NCBI GenBank assembly: GCA_964459805.1
Contig: CAYWOD010000073.1
Span: 1 to 15,161, forward strand
Direction: 5' to 3'
Source of the DNA: DAOVRL01 sp964459805
Lineage (GTDB): Bacteria; Planctomycetota; Phycisphaerae; Sedimentisphaerales; Anaerobacaceae
Length of the DNA: 15,161 bases
Shown here: positions 7,347 through 14,736 of the stretch, one piece after another
Position numbering within the stretch: the stretch's first letter is position 1
Layout of the letters: each line of letters opens with the position of its first letter
Position numbers and translations under genes: made by a program
The notes under the pieces: model-generated
Told to the model about the DNA's origin: nothing
What the model saw: only the letters and a program-made list of their open reading frames with translations
Databases searched by the model: none

Positions 7347-9011
7347 ATGACAAGACACGGGCATTTTAAGGGGGTATTATCCGGACTGGTTTTTTTGTTG
7401 TGTGTTGGTATGTTTGCGGCGGCTGCTGACGGGAGAGCGAGCTCGGACAGCATCGAGCGATGGGGGATTTATGAGCTGTCGCTGAGCGGGCCTTCGGGCG
7501 GGAATCCTTTTGTGGATGTGCGAATAAGTGCGGAGTTCAGGTTAGGGCAGAGGGTTTTTCGGCCGGAGGGCTTCTATGACGGCGACGGGGTGTATCGGAT
7601 ACGTTTTATGCCGGATAAAGTCGGCCGGTGGACGTATGTGACCAGGAGCGACCGCAGAGAGCTGGACGGGAAGAAAGGTGCGTTTGTCTGCACCGAACCG
7701 TCGGCGGGTAATCACGGGCCCGTTCGGGTGCACGATACGCACTACTTAGCATACGCCGACGGGACGCCTCATTTTTCGATCGGGACCACCTGCTATGCCT
7801 GGGTCCATCAGGGGGCCGCGCTGGAAACCCAGACGCTGGAGACGCTGAAGGAGTCGCCGTTTAACAAGATGCGGATGTGCGTCTTTCCCAAGGCATACGT
7901 ATATAACAAGAACGAACCGAAATACTACGCCTACGAGGGCAGGCCGTTGAAAGACTGGGACTTCAAGCGTTTTAATCCGGAGTTCTGGCGCCACTTCGAG
8001 CGGCGGGTGGGGCAGTTGCGCGATATGGGTATCGAGGCGGACTTGATTATTTTCCATCCCTACGACCGCTGGGGGTTCAAGAGTATGGGGCACGAGAACA
8101 ACAAGTTCTATCTGCGGTACTTAGTGGCCCGGCTGGCGGCTTACCGCAATGTGTGGTGGTCGTTTGCAAATGAGTATGACCTGCTGAAATGGCCGACCGA
8201 ATACTGGGATGAGTATATGAAGCTGGTTCAGGAGATCGACCCGTACAATCACCTTCGCGGGATACATAACTGCCGGACGTGGTACGATCATTCGAAGAGC
8301 TGGGTTACACACAGCAGTCTGCAAACCAGCAATTTCAGGGACGCCAGGGAGTATCGGGACAAATACGGCAAGCCGGTGGTCTATGACGAGTGCAAGTACG
8401 AGGGCAATATTCCGCAGGGCTGGGGGAATATCTCAGCCGAGCAGATGACCCGCAACTTCTGGATGGGGTCGTTGGCCGGCTGCTATGTCGGGCACGGGGA
8501 GACGTACAAGCATCCCAAAGATATTCTGTGGTGGGCCAAGGGCGGCGTGCTGCACGGGCAGAGCCCGGCGAGGATTGCGTTTATGAAGGAGATAATCGTC
8601 GAGCAATCGCCCTTTGGCCGGATGAGGCCCGATTTCTCGCATTACCCCGGTGCGTATATCCTGGCGAAACCCGGCGAGCACTATCTGATCTATTTCACCG
8701 ATACCTCACCGATAAGCCTGGATCTTCCGGGCAGCAGGCCCTATAAGGTTGATGGCATCGATACTTGGGAGATGACGGTTAGTCCTTTGGGCAGCGCCGG
8801 CGGCGGGAAGTTCGATTATATGCCTCCCAAGCGGGATTACGTGGTTCGGCTGACGCAGTACAAGCCGGGCGAGAAGATTCGGCCCGAGGCCAAGGCAACG
8901 GCCTCGCCGCACGAGGGGGTCGTACCGCTGAAGGTGCAATTCTCGACGCCGTCGAGGCTGAAGTGCCGGCGGGGCATTGACGTTGACCGAAATTCGCAAG
9001 CAGGAGCGTGA
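7347..9011 (+). CDS. Exported DUF5060/DUF4038-type glycoside hydrolase with truncated PKD tail
   Basis: A 554-residue protein with a signal peptide (GVLSGLVFLLCVGMFAAAA) and GGGAAGGA directly before the start. Residues about 36-116 match the DUF5060 N-terminal beta domain (IERWGIYELSLSGPSGGNPF, FYDGDGVYRIRFMPDKVGRW). Residues about 125-420 form a TIM-barrel glycosidase-like region: GTTCYAWVHQG, WWSFANEYD with E276 as likely acid/base, and VVYDECKYEGN with E348 as likely nucleophile. Residues 425-505 look like the DUF5605-type beta domain that follows in this architecture. Residues about 515-535 (EAKATASPHEGVVPLKVQFS) match the opening strand of a PKD domain, but after this the protein runs into 20 unrelated residues and stops, so the PKD domain is truncated. 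It begins a run of same-strand genes. Activity is probably hydrolysis of a plant or algal glycan; specificity is unknown. Confidence 0.9.
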   Translation: MTRHGHFKGVLSGLVFLLCVGMFAAAADGRASSDSIERWGIYELSLSGPSGGNPFVDVRISAEFRLGQRVFRPEGFYDGDGVYRIRFMPDKVGRWTYVTRSDRRELDGKKGAFVCTEPSAGNHGPVRVHDTHYLAYADGTPHFSIGTTCYAWVHQGAALETQTLETLKESPFNKMRMCVFPKAYVYNKNEPKYYAYEGRPLKDWDFKRFNPEFWRHFERRVGQLRDMGIEADLIIFHPYDRWGFKSMGHENNKFYLRYLVARLAAYRNVWWSFANEYDLLKWPTEYWDEYMKLVQEIDPYNHLRGIHNCRTWYDHSKSWVTHSSLQTSNFRDAREYRDKYGKPVVYDECKYEGNIPQGWGNISAEQMTRNFWMGSLAGCYVGHGETYKHPKDILWWAKGGVLHGQSPARIAFMKEIIVEQSPFGRMRPDFSHYPGAYILAKPGEHYLIYFTDTSPISLDLPGSRPYKVDGIDTWEMTVSPLGSAGGGKFDYMPPKRDYVVRLTQYKPGEKIRPEAKATASPHEGVVPLKVQFSTPSRLKCRRGIDVDRNSQAGA

Positions 9012-9062
9012 AGATTAGCAGGGCGACAAAATCTGCGAAACCGAACAGTGGGAGGTAATCCG

Positions 9063-9692
9063 ATGACAAGTCATAAGGAAAAAATGGACGCGACGGGTAG
9101 GTTGTTTCTGAATGAAGCTTTGCACAAAAACAGGCGTGAGGTTCTGAAATTGGCAGGGGCAAGTGTGCTCGGTGTCCTAACGACAACGCAGGTTAGCGGG
9201 GCGCAAGTGCGTCGGCCGAAGTTCAAGGTGCTCGGTCAGAACGACCGGATCGATATAGGCCAGAGCGCACAACAAATCATAGAAAAGGCCTACAAGAACG
9301 GGCACGAACTTGAAAAAAAGCACGGAGGCTGCGCACGATGCACCGTGGCCGCGCTGCAACAGTCGATTGGGTTTGTTCCGGAACATAGAGGTCTATTTAG
9401 GGCGGCGAGCTGTCTGGACGGAGGAGCTACACCGCGTGGGGTACAGAATTGCGGGTCGTTTACAGGTTCGGGGCTGGTTATCGGGTGGATTTGTGGAAAT
9501 GAGAATTTCGGGGACACACGTCTGTCTCACAAATTGATCCGGAAGGTCTATGAGCGTTTTGAGGCCGAATACGGCAGCGTATTATGCAAAGACGTCAGAA
9601 CAAAAGCGAACAAGGACTGTCCGAAAGTAGTAGGGACGGCGGCAAAGTGGACTGCGGAAGTGCTGCTGAGGCAGTTTACGGACTATGAGTAG
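9063..9692 (+). CDS. C_GCAxxG_C_C family protein with Tat-like leader
   Basis: A 209-residue protein. An in-frame GTG at 9048 overlaps the GGGAGG ribosome binding site, so the ATG at 9063 is the real start. The N-terminal region NRREVLKLAGASVLGVL (residues 23-39) is a twin-arginine-like leader preceded by an unusually long 22-residue n-region. The core carries the cysteine pattern of the C_GCAxxG_C_C family: GGCARCTVAAL (C90, C93), ASCLDGG (C117), NCGSFTGSGLVIG (C130), then C144, C175 and C186. The usual GA after the central Cys is GS here. The family is thought to bind a metal or redox cofactor, but its biochemical role is not established. It lies 51 bases after the glycosidase and 27 bases before a Gfo/Idh/MocA dehydrogenase, so co-expression is likely. 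An electron-transfer or redox-partner role is only a guess. Confidence 0.82.
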   Translation: MTSHKEKMDATGRLFLNEALHKNRREVLKLAGASVLGVLTTTQVSGAQVRRPKFKVLGQNDRIDIGQSAQQIIEKAYKNGHELEKKHGGCARCTVAALQQSIGFVPEHRGLFRAASCLDGGATPRGVQNCGSFTGSGLVIGWICGNENFGDTRLSHKLIRKVYERFEAEYGSVLCKDVRTKANKDCPKVVGTAAKWTAEVLLRQFTDYE

Positions 9693-9719
9693 CAGGATCA
9701 AGGCGAAAGGAGATATCGA

Positions 9720-10901
9720 ATGCAAAAGAAGACTGTTCGAACAGGCATAATCGGTGCGGGATTTGCCGCGACGTTTCACTTTGAATCTTTGAAGAAGGTT
9801 CACAGCACCGACGTCGAGGTCGAGGGCGTATTCGCAATCGACACCGAGCAAGCAGCGCAGTACGCCAAGGCGCGCGGGATCAAGGCTTATGACAGCCTGG
9901 AGGCGCTGATTGACGAGGTGGACGTCGTTCACGTTTGTACGCCGCCGGTGGCCCACGAGCCGATTGCGGTTGCGGCTTTGGGCCGCGACAAGTTCGCTAT
10001 CGTCGAAAAGCCGTTGACGGGCTATTTCGGGGATGGGTCGGATGATTTCAACGGGGAGACTTTTCCCAAGACCGATGCGCTCGACCATTCGCTTGCGAGT
10101 ATGGAGCGGATGCTCGAGGCGGAGAAGAAGAGCAAAGGCCGGATTCTCTACGCCGAGAACTGGGTCTATGCCCCTGCGATTCAGAAGGAGCGCGAGATTA
10201 TCGAGAAGACCGGAGCACAGATTCTCTGGATACACGGCGAGGAGGCACACTCGGGCTCACACGCACGTACTTATGCCTTCTGGAAGTTCTCCGGCGGCGG
10301 GGTGATGATAGGCAAGGGCTGCCACCCGCTGACGGCGGCGCTTTATCTGAAGCGCGTCGAGGGCAAGGCTCGGAACGGCGAGCCGATAAAGCCCAAGGCG
10401 GTCTCGGCGCGCACGCACGCGATAACCAGGCTTGAGAACTTCCGGGACGAAGGGCACATCCGCTGCGACTACCACGACATCGATGATTTTTCTTTGATGC
10501 ACGTGGTCTTCGAGGACGGCACGATTGCGGATATCTTCGCCTCGGACATTATCTTGGGCGGCATCCACAACTGGCTCGAGGTCGCGGCCAACAATCATCG
10601 CAGCGTCTGCAATATCAACCCGAACACGGCCATGCAGACGTATAATCCGGTCGATGAGAACTTCAAGGACATCTACGTCGTCGAGAAGACCGGCACCAAA
10701 CAGGGCTGGTCCAGCCCGTCACCGGATGAGGACTGGTTCACGGGCTATCCGCAGGAGATGGAAGCCTTCTACAGGACCATCGCGTACGGCGGGCCGGTAG
10801 AGAGCAGCAGCAATCTGGCGGCAGATGCAATTTCGACTATCTACAGTGCGTACGTCTCTGCGGAAAAGACCGGGGCTGAGGTAGCTGTCAGAACGTTTTG
10901 A
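9720..10901 (+). CDS. Cytoplasmic Gfo/Idh/MocA-family oxidoreductase
   Basis: A 393-residue protein starting at an ATG with AAAGGAG well placed upstream. Unlike the two minus-strand relatives it has no leader and begins directly with the Rossmann fold: TGIIGAGFAATFHFESL (residues 8-24), VHVCTPPVAHE (70-80) and VEKPL (95-99). The second half contains FSGGGVMIGKGCHPLTAAL (190-208), matching the family motif with the active-site histidine (H202 here), and NENFKDIYVV-type strands near the end. It probably oxidises a sugar, sugar acid or cyclitol inside the cell with NAD(P). Its position 35 bases before a symporter suggests it acts on the imported compound. The substrate cannot be named. Confidence 0.92.
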   Translation: MQKKTVRTGIIGAGFAATFHFESLKKVHSTDVEVEGVFAIDTEQAAQYAKARGIKAYDSLEALIDEVDVVHVCTPPVAHEPIAVAALGRDKFAIVEKPLTGYFGDGSDDFNGETFPKTDALDHSLASMERMLEAEKKSKGRILYAENWVYAPAIQKEREIIEKTGAQILWIHGEEAHSGSHARTYAFWKFSGGGVMIGKGCHPLTAALYLKRVEGKARNGEPIKPKAVSARTHAITRLENFRDEGHIRCDYHDIDDFSLMHVVFEDGTIADIFASDIILGGIHNWLEVAANNHRSVCNINPNTAMQTYNPVDENFKDIYVVEKTGTKQGWSSPSPDEDWFTGYPQEMEAFYRTIAYGGPVESSSNLAADAISTIYSAYVSAEKTGAEVAVRTF

Positions 10902-10936
10902 CTCAAAAAACGGATTGGAACCACTAAGGAGCAGTT

Positions 10937-12589
10937 ATGGAGATTCTCGGATTACACTACGCGATTTGGATTGTGTTAGTATTGTACTTCGTTGGAATGC
11001 TCCTGATGGGCTGGTGGTCCAAGCGGGGAATTAAGAGCCAGGAGGGTTATTTGTTGGGCAATCGCCGGTTCGGCTGGCCTATGATGGTGATGCACGCCTT
11101 CGGTGCAGGGACGCATCCGGGGAACGTGGCGGGGGTGATGAGCCAGGGTGTTGTAAGTGGGGCCTCCGGTATCTGGGTCTCGTGGATGTGGCTGTTCGGG
11201 ACGCCCTTCTACTGGATTATCGCGCCGATAGTCCGGCGGATGCGTTGCCTGACGATGGCGGACTTTTTCCGTGAGCGGTTCGGCAGGACAGCGAGTGTGC
11301 TGTACATTATCGTGGCGGCGGCGGGGATGATCGTTTTCTTAGCGGGCGTTCTGCTTGCTACGACGCGGACCGTGCAGGGCGTGATGGGCAAGGCGGCGAC
11401 GGCCGATAGCGAGATGTGGTTCTTTGGTATCCTGTTTGTAAGCACGGCGGTGTTTATAGTCTATAGCTACTGGGGCGGGATAATCGCAGCGATACGCACG
11501 GATATGATTCAGGGGCTGATGATTATCGCCCTGTCGTTTATTGCCATTCCTGTTGCACTCGGCCGAGTGGACGGGCTTGCCGGGATGCGCGCGACATTGG
11601 GGGCACAAGGCGGCAGTTACCTGAGCTTGTTCGACCCGAAGGAATTTAGTTTGTTGACTGTGCTGCTGCTTTGTATTAACGCGCCGCTGACGGCGCTGGC
11701 GTTTCCGCATCTGATGAGCGTTTGTGCAGCCGGGCGGACCGAATGGGAAGGGCGAGTCGGCTTTACCTACGGCAATATCCTCAAGCGTATCTGCACGATA
11801 GGCTGGTGCGTGCTTGGCTTGTGCTGGTTAGCGTATCTGATCAATTCAAGCTCGGAAATCCATAAAGACGCCGCTTTTGGCGATTCGATTCGCGGATTAC
11901 TCAGGCCCGAGCTCCAGGGCGTGATGCTCGCGTGCGTGATGGCCGCGGCGATGTCATCCGGCGACGCGGTGCAGGTGACGGTGGCGGGGCTCTTTTCCCA
12001 GAACATCTATCGCGTTTACTTTAATCCCAAGGCCGACGAGAAACAGTTGGTGCGTGCAACACGGGTCATTGGGGTCGTCATCGCACTTTTGGCGCTGGGG
12101 GGTGCGATTCTGATGCGCAAGAACCTCGTCAAGGCGATCCTGGATTATTTCAATATTCTCAGTGTCGTGGGCATTTCCACGGCGATGGGTATCTTGTGGC
12201 GGCGGATGAACGCAACTGGAATGTTCAGCAGCACGATTTTTGCAGGCGCTAGTCTTATATTGACGCGCTATGTTCTGGACTGTGGCCGGGACGTCACCAT
12301 TGGCGTTCCCATTGTGGTCGGGGGAATCGCCGCAGTGATAGGCAGCCTTGTGACAAAGCCGCCGAGGCGTGAGGTTATAGAGAAGTTCTTCACGAAGATT
12401 TACGTTCCCATCGGCCAGGATGCCAGGCTCGAATTGCCTTTGGATGAGGTGGTGCCGGAATCCAGGCGCTGGCTCACCGCCGGCGGACTTTTCATCGTCA
12501 AGCCGTCGCGCCAGTCCTGGGTGGGCTTCGTTGTTACGTTAGCGATATGCTTAGCCTGCGTGTTGGTGATGTTAGCGATACTCATGTAG
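10937..12589 (+). CDS. Sodium:solute symporter (SSS family)
   Basis: A 550-residue integral membrane protein with AAGGAG shortly before its ATG. It opens with a membrane segment (IWIVLVLYFVGMLLMGWW, 10-27), followed by the typical loop EGYLLGNRRFGW (36-47) found after TM1 in SSS transporters. Further family signatures are YWGGIIAAIRTDMIQGLMI (178-196) and AAAMSSGDAVQVTVAGLFS (336-354), the latter being the TM8 region that supplies serine residues to the sodium site (S340, S341 are candidates). About 13 hydrophobic segments are visible, ending at the last residue. The length is normal for the family. By context it imports a mono- or small oligosaccharide or sugar acid released by the exported hydrolases; this is inferred. 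It is followed after 17 bases by a dehydrogenase remnant. Confidence 0.93.
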   Translation: MEILGLHYAIWIVLVLYFVGMLLMGWWSKRGIKSQEGYLLGNRRFGWPMMVMHAFGAGTHPGNVAGVMSQGVVSGASGIWVSWMWLFGTPFYWIIAPIVRRMRCLTMADFFRERFGRTASVLYIIVAAAGMIVFLAGVLLATTRTVQGVMGKAATADSEMWFFGILFVSTAVFIVYSYWGGIIAAIRTDMIQGLMIIALSFIAIPVALGRVDGLAGMRATLGAQGGSYLSLFDPKEFSLLTVLLLCINAPLTALAFPHLMSVCAAGRTEWEGRVGFTYGNILKRICTIGWCVLGLCWLAYLINSSSEIHKDAAFGDSIRGLLRPELQGVMLACVMAAAMSSGDAVQVTVAGLFSQNIYRVYFNPKADEKQLVRATRVIGVVIALLALGGAILMRKNLVKAILDYFNILSVVGISTAMGILWRRMNATGMFSSTIFAGASLILTRYVLDCGRDVTIGVPIVVGGIAAVIGSLVTKPPRREVIEKFFTKIYVPIGQDARLELPLDEVVPESRRWLTAGGLFIVKPSRQSWVGFVVTLAICLACVLVMLAILM

Positions 12590-12606
12590 AGCGAAAGGAC
12601 GCCAGG

Positions 12607-12987
12607 ATGGCTAAAATCGGACTTGTGGGTCCTGGCCTTGTCGGGACAACGATGGCCGAGCGCCTGTTAGCCGAGGGGCTCGTCTTTGCGAGCAGGCTGG
12701 GCCTCGAGCCGAAGAGCTTTCTCGAGCTGCTCAAAGTCACGCCCGCGTACTCGGCTGTGATGGACGTTAAGGGCAAAAAGATGCTGGACGGGGATTTTGC
12801 TCCCCAGGCCAGACTTGCCCAGCACCACAAGGACGTCTCGATTATCCTCAAGTACGCGCAGAAATTCGGGCTGGATTTGCCGCTGTCAAGAACGCACTCG
12901 GACGTATTGGAAAAGGCCGTCGAAGCCGGCGACGGGGACCTGGACAACTCCACCGTCATTCGGGAAATCGAGCGTGGGCTTGTTTGA
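12607..12987 (+). pseudogene. 3-hydroxyisobutyrate dehydrogenase-like gene with large in-frame internal deletion
   Basis: The ATG at 12607 follows AAAGGA and gives 126 residues, against about 290-300 for the family. Residues 1-24 are the first strand and helix of a beta-hydroxyacid dehydrogenase Rossmann fold (KIGLVGPGLVGTTMAERLL). From residue 24 the sequence jumps to the C-terminal all-helical domain: GLVFASRLGLEPKSFLELL, MLDGDFAPQARLAQHHKDVS, FGLDLPLSRTHSDVLEKA, then a family-like end (GDGDLDNSTVIREIE). About 165 residues are missing, including most of the NAD domain and the catalytic-lysine region, so it cannot work as the usual dehydrogenase. The frame is kept across the junction. LLAEG is a plausible shared sequence for a short-homology deletion, since both halves of the family often carry AEG/AAG at these points. 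A functional short protein cannot be excluded. Confidence 0.75.
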
Positions 12988-13063
12988 GCGGTACATTGGC
13001 GGCGACTTTGAACAGATCGAGCGGCGGTACTTAGCCTATTGCAGGGCGATAGTGAAGGATTGA
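12974..13063 (+). other. Short orphan coding-like segment overlapping the dehydrogenase remnant
   Basis: A GTG-started 29-codon frame ends at a TGA at 13061-13063 and encodes VGLFERYIGGDFEQIERRYL plus nine residues. It begins inside the dehydrogenase remnant in another frame, with a weak GGAAA upstream. The charged amphipathic composition looks more protein-like than chance, but I do not recognise it. It may be the tail of a gene lost in the same rearrangement, or a coincidence. Confidence 0.25.
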
Positions 13064-13147
13064 CCAACAACGGTGCCGAGAACGCAGGCAAGGAATTTGT
13101 GGCCGGAGCTGGCGCCGCGTACCGTCCGGGTGGTAAAATTTACGGAT

Positions 13148-13732
13148 ATGTCCAAACGGCGTTCATTTTCTATTATTCTAGCATCGGCGTCACCGCGTCG
13201 CAGAGAGCTGCTGGCCGAAGCCGGCTATCAATTTGCGGTTGTTCGGCCGAACATTGACGAGTCGGCTTTTGCCGCCGACGCCGTCGGGGCCGATGAATAC
13301 GTCAGGCGCTTGGCGCTGGCCAAGGCGAACAATGTTGCCGAGAGGTTCGCCGAATCTCTGGTCATCGGCGCCGATACGGTTGTCGATTTCAACGGCGAGA
13401 TAATCGGTAAGCCCACCGACGCAAGAGACGCCGAGGACATTACGAGAAAGGTCTTTAGTGCGCCCCATAAGGTGATAACCGGCCTTGCGATTGTCAGGGT
13501 CAGCGATGGGACCGAACTGACTGAGAGTGAGGCCACCACTGTTTATCCCAAGAGGTTGACCGCCGAGCAGATCGCCGAGCACATCAACAGTGGCACTTGG
13601 TGCGACAAGGCCGGCGCCTATGCGATAAAAGAAAACGGCGATGAGTGTATCGAGAGGATCCAAGGCAGTCTGACGAACGTGATGGGTTTGCCTATCGAGC
13701 TTCTCCGCCGGATGCTAACGCGCATCTCTTAA
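13148..13732 (+). CDS. maf: Maf family nucleoside triphosphate pyrophosphatase (dTTP/UTP type)
   Basis: Starting at ATG 13148 gives 194 residues, the usual Maf length. A start 25 codons upstream (13073) would add a non-conserved tail. The Shine-Dalgarno is weak. Motifs in order: ILASASPRRRELL (10-22), the SxSPRR nucleotide-binding loop; GADTVVDFNGEIIGKPTD (74-91), with D76 as likely catalytic base and K89; SGTWCDKAGAYAI (148-160); QGSLTNVMGLPIELL (172-186). The GADTVV and IIGKP form is typical of the YhdE-like branch that hydrolyses dTTP and UTP to monophosphates, rather than the m7GTP-specific YceF branch. It removes non-canonical or excess nucleotides and is a housekeeping gene, so its place after a catabolic operon is probably positional. 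A diverged partial copy lies at the window's right end. Confidence 0.93.
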   Translation: MSKRRSFSIILASASPRRRELLAEAGYQFAVVRPNIDESAFAADAVGADEYVRRLALAKANNVAERFAESLVIGADTVVDFNGEIIGKPTDARDAEDITRKVFSAPHKVITGLAIVRVSDGTELTESEATTVYPKRLTAEQIAEHINSGTWCDKAGAYAIKENGDECIERIQGSLTNVMGLPIELLRRMLTRIS

Positions 13733-13766
13733 ATTCTTCGCCGGTCGGGAGTCATACGACCTTTGG

Positions 13767-14531
13767 CTATGGTAATTTACGCAGGAGCGTTGACGCAAAG
13801 TAGCCCAATGCTGTCACGACCGTAAGCGCCAGAGACAGAACGAAGCAAAATGCCACGACTGGGACAGGTCTATCTTCCCTGAGACCTTCCAAAAGCCAGG
13901 ACGAAGGAGAGAATCTCTGGGAATAGCGTGTTCGTTCGGTCCTTTGACGCCCCGTCGCTGTAAATCCAGGCCAACCGGCTGCAATCTCTCCAACTCTCGC
14001 CTTCTTGGCATCGAGCACCGTGGCTCTTGGAGCATCGGCCGCTGCCTCAGGCTGCATGGTCGGATGTTCCTGTACCACCGCTTGCGAATCACGTGTCACT
14101 GGCCGGCGCACTTCAGGACCTGAAGCTGTCAAATCGCTGACGTCCCCACAGGACTCCACTACTGTAATGAGGCGCTTCAACACATCTGGATCGAAATCAG
14201 GACCAACGCGGATACCCCGGCCTCCGGAGAGTACTACCTCGTAAGGCGGTGACGCGCAGCTTACGCCCACTTGACAGTCACCATCCGCTTCCAGAGATTG
14301 TATTAAATCAGAAGAGTGCTTCGCATGCCTCTTCTTGCCGGAGGTCTTTTTGTGGTTTTTTGTTCTCCCGAGCAGTTGCCCTTTCCAGCTATAGAACGTA
14401 GATGCTGAGAGCTTTTCTCGCCGACAGTATTCTGCCTGGCTCAGGCCGCTCTTGGACCAATTGGACACTTGCTTCTGCCAATATGTGGCTCTGTCTGTCA
14501 CCCCCTTCGTAATCCGTTTACTTTTCGTCAT
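13767..14531 (-). CDS. Orphan IS66 TnpA-like helix-turn-helix protein fused to a C-terminal transmembrane segment
   Basis: The ATG at 14531 gives 254 residues; a GTG at 14567 would add 12 without a better ribosome binding site. Residues about 15-52 (YWQKQVSNWSKSGLSQAEYC, then EKLSASTFYSWK) are the helix-turn-helix of IS66 accessory protein TnpA. Residues 97-122 (YEVVLSGGRGIRVGPDFDPD, then VLKRLI) match the conserved TnpA C-terminal block, where the family normally ends at about 100-130 residues. Here the frame continues another 125 or so residues: a proline/charged linker, then one strongly hydrophobic span at 224-246 (VVAFCFVLSLALTVVTALGY onward) with an eight-residue basic tail. No tnpB or tnpC is adjacent; the gene converges with maf, 34 bases away. 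A perfect-consensus promoter sits about 170 bases upstream. It may be a domesticated, membrane-tethered DNA-binding protein, or a decaying insertion sequence fused by chance to neighbouring DNA. Confidence 0.75.
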   Translation of the reverse strand: MTKSKRITKGVTDRATYWQKQVSNWSKSGLSQAEYCRREKLSASTFYSWKGQLLGRTKNHKKTSGKKRHAKHSSDLIQSLEADGDCQVGVSCASPPYEVVLSGGRGIRVGPDFDPDVLKRLITVVESCGDVSDLTASGPEVRRPVTRDSQAVVQEHPTMQPEAAADAPRATVLDAKKARVGEIAAGWPGFTATGRQRTERTRYSQRFSPSSWLLEGLREDRPVPVVAFCFVLSLALTVVTALGYFASTLLRKLP

Positions 14532-14654
14532 CCTGAGCAGCTTCTGGTTATAATTTTCTTGTCCCACCGGCGTTCACGCTCGAACTTCTGCACCGACTAA
14601 CTGCAGTCCACCCGGACCGCACCTCTAAAACCAGCGACAACCGTATCCTTCCGC

Positions 14655-14686
14655 GAAAGGCCCCACACAGCCCGCACAGGCCTTTC
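14655..14686 (-). other. RNA hairpin in the leader of the TnpA-like gene
   Basis: GAAAGGCC and GGCCTTTC are perfect 8-base complements around a 16-base GC-rich loop, about 15 bases downstream of the predicted transcription start. No U-tract follows, so it is not a standard terminator. It could be a leader structure or part of a small RNA. Confidence 0.45.
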
Positions 14687-14706
14687 CACCAAACCTCCAT
14701 ACTTAA

Positions 14707-14736
14707 ATTATACCATTTAGCGCGAACCATTGTCAA
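14707..14736 (-). promoter_or_regulatory. Perfect-consensus sigma-70-type promoter
   Basis: On the minus strand TTGACA (14731-14736) and TATAAT (14707-14712) are both exact consensus hexamers, 18 bases apart. Transcription would start near 14700 and run into the TnpA-like gene, leaving a leader of about 170 bases. No other promoter in the window matches this well. Confidence 0.8.

Noticed and set aside
9048..9062. GTG start for the C_GCAxxG_C_C protein
   Set aside because: The GTG overlaps the GGGAGG ribosome binding site that properly serves the ATG at 9063.
13073..13147. Upstream ATG for maf
   Set aside because: The added 25 residues do not resemble Maf N-termini; the conserved ILASASPRR block follows the ATG at 13148 at the normal distance.
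13821..13830. GTAAGCGCC sequence resembling an IS66 terminal repeat
   Set aside because: It lies inside the coding region for the transmembrane span, and no matching partner end was found upstream of the TnpA-like gene, so it is probably chance.
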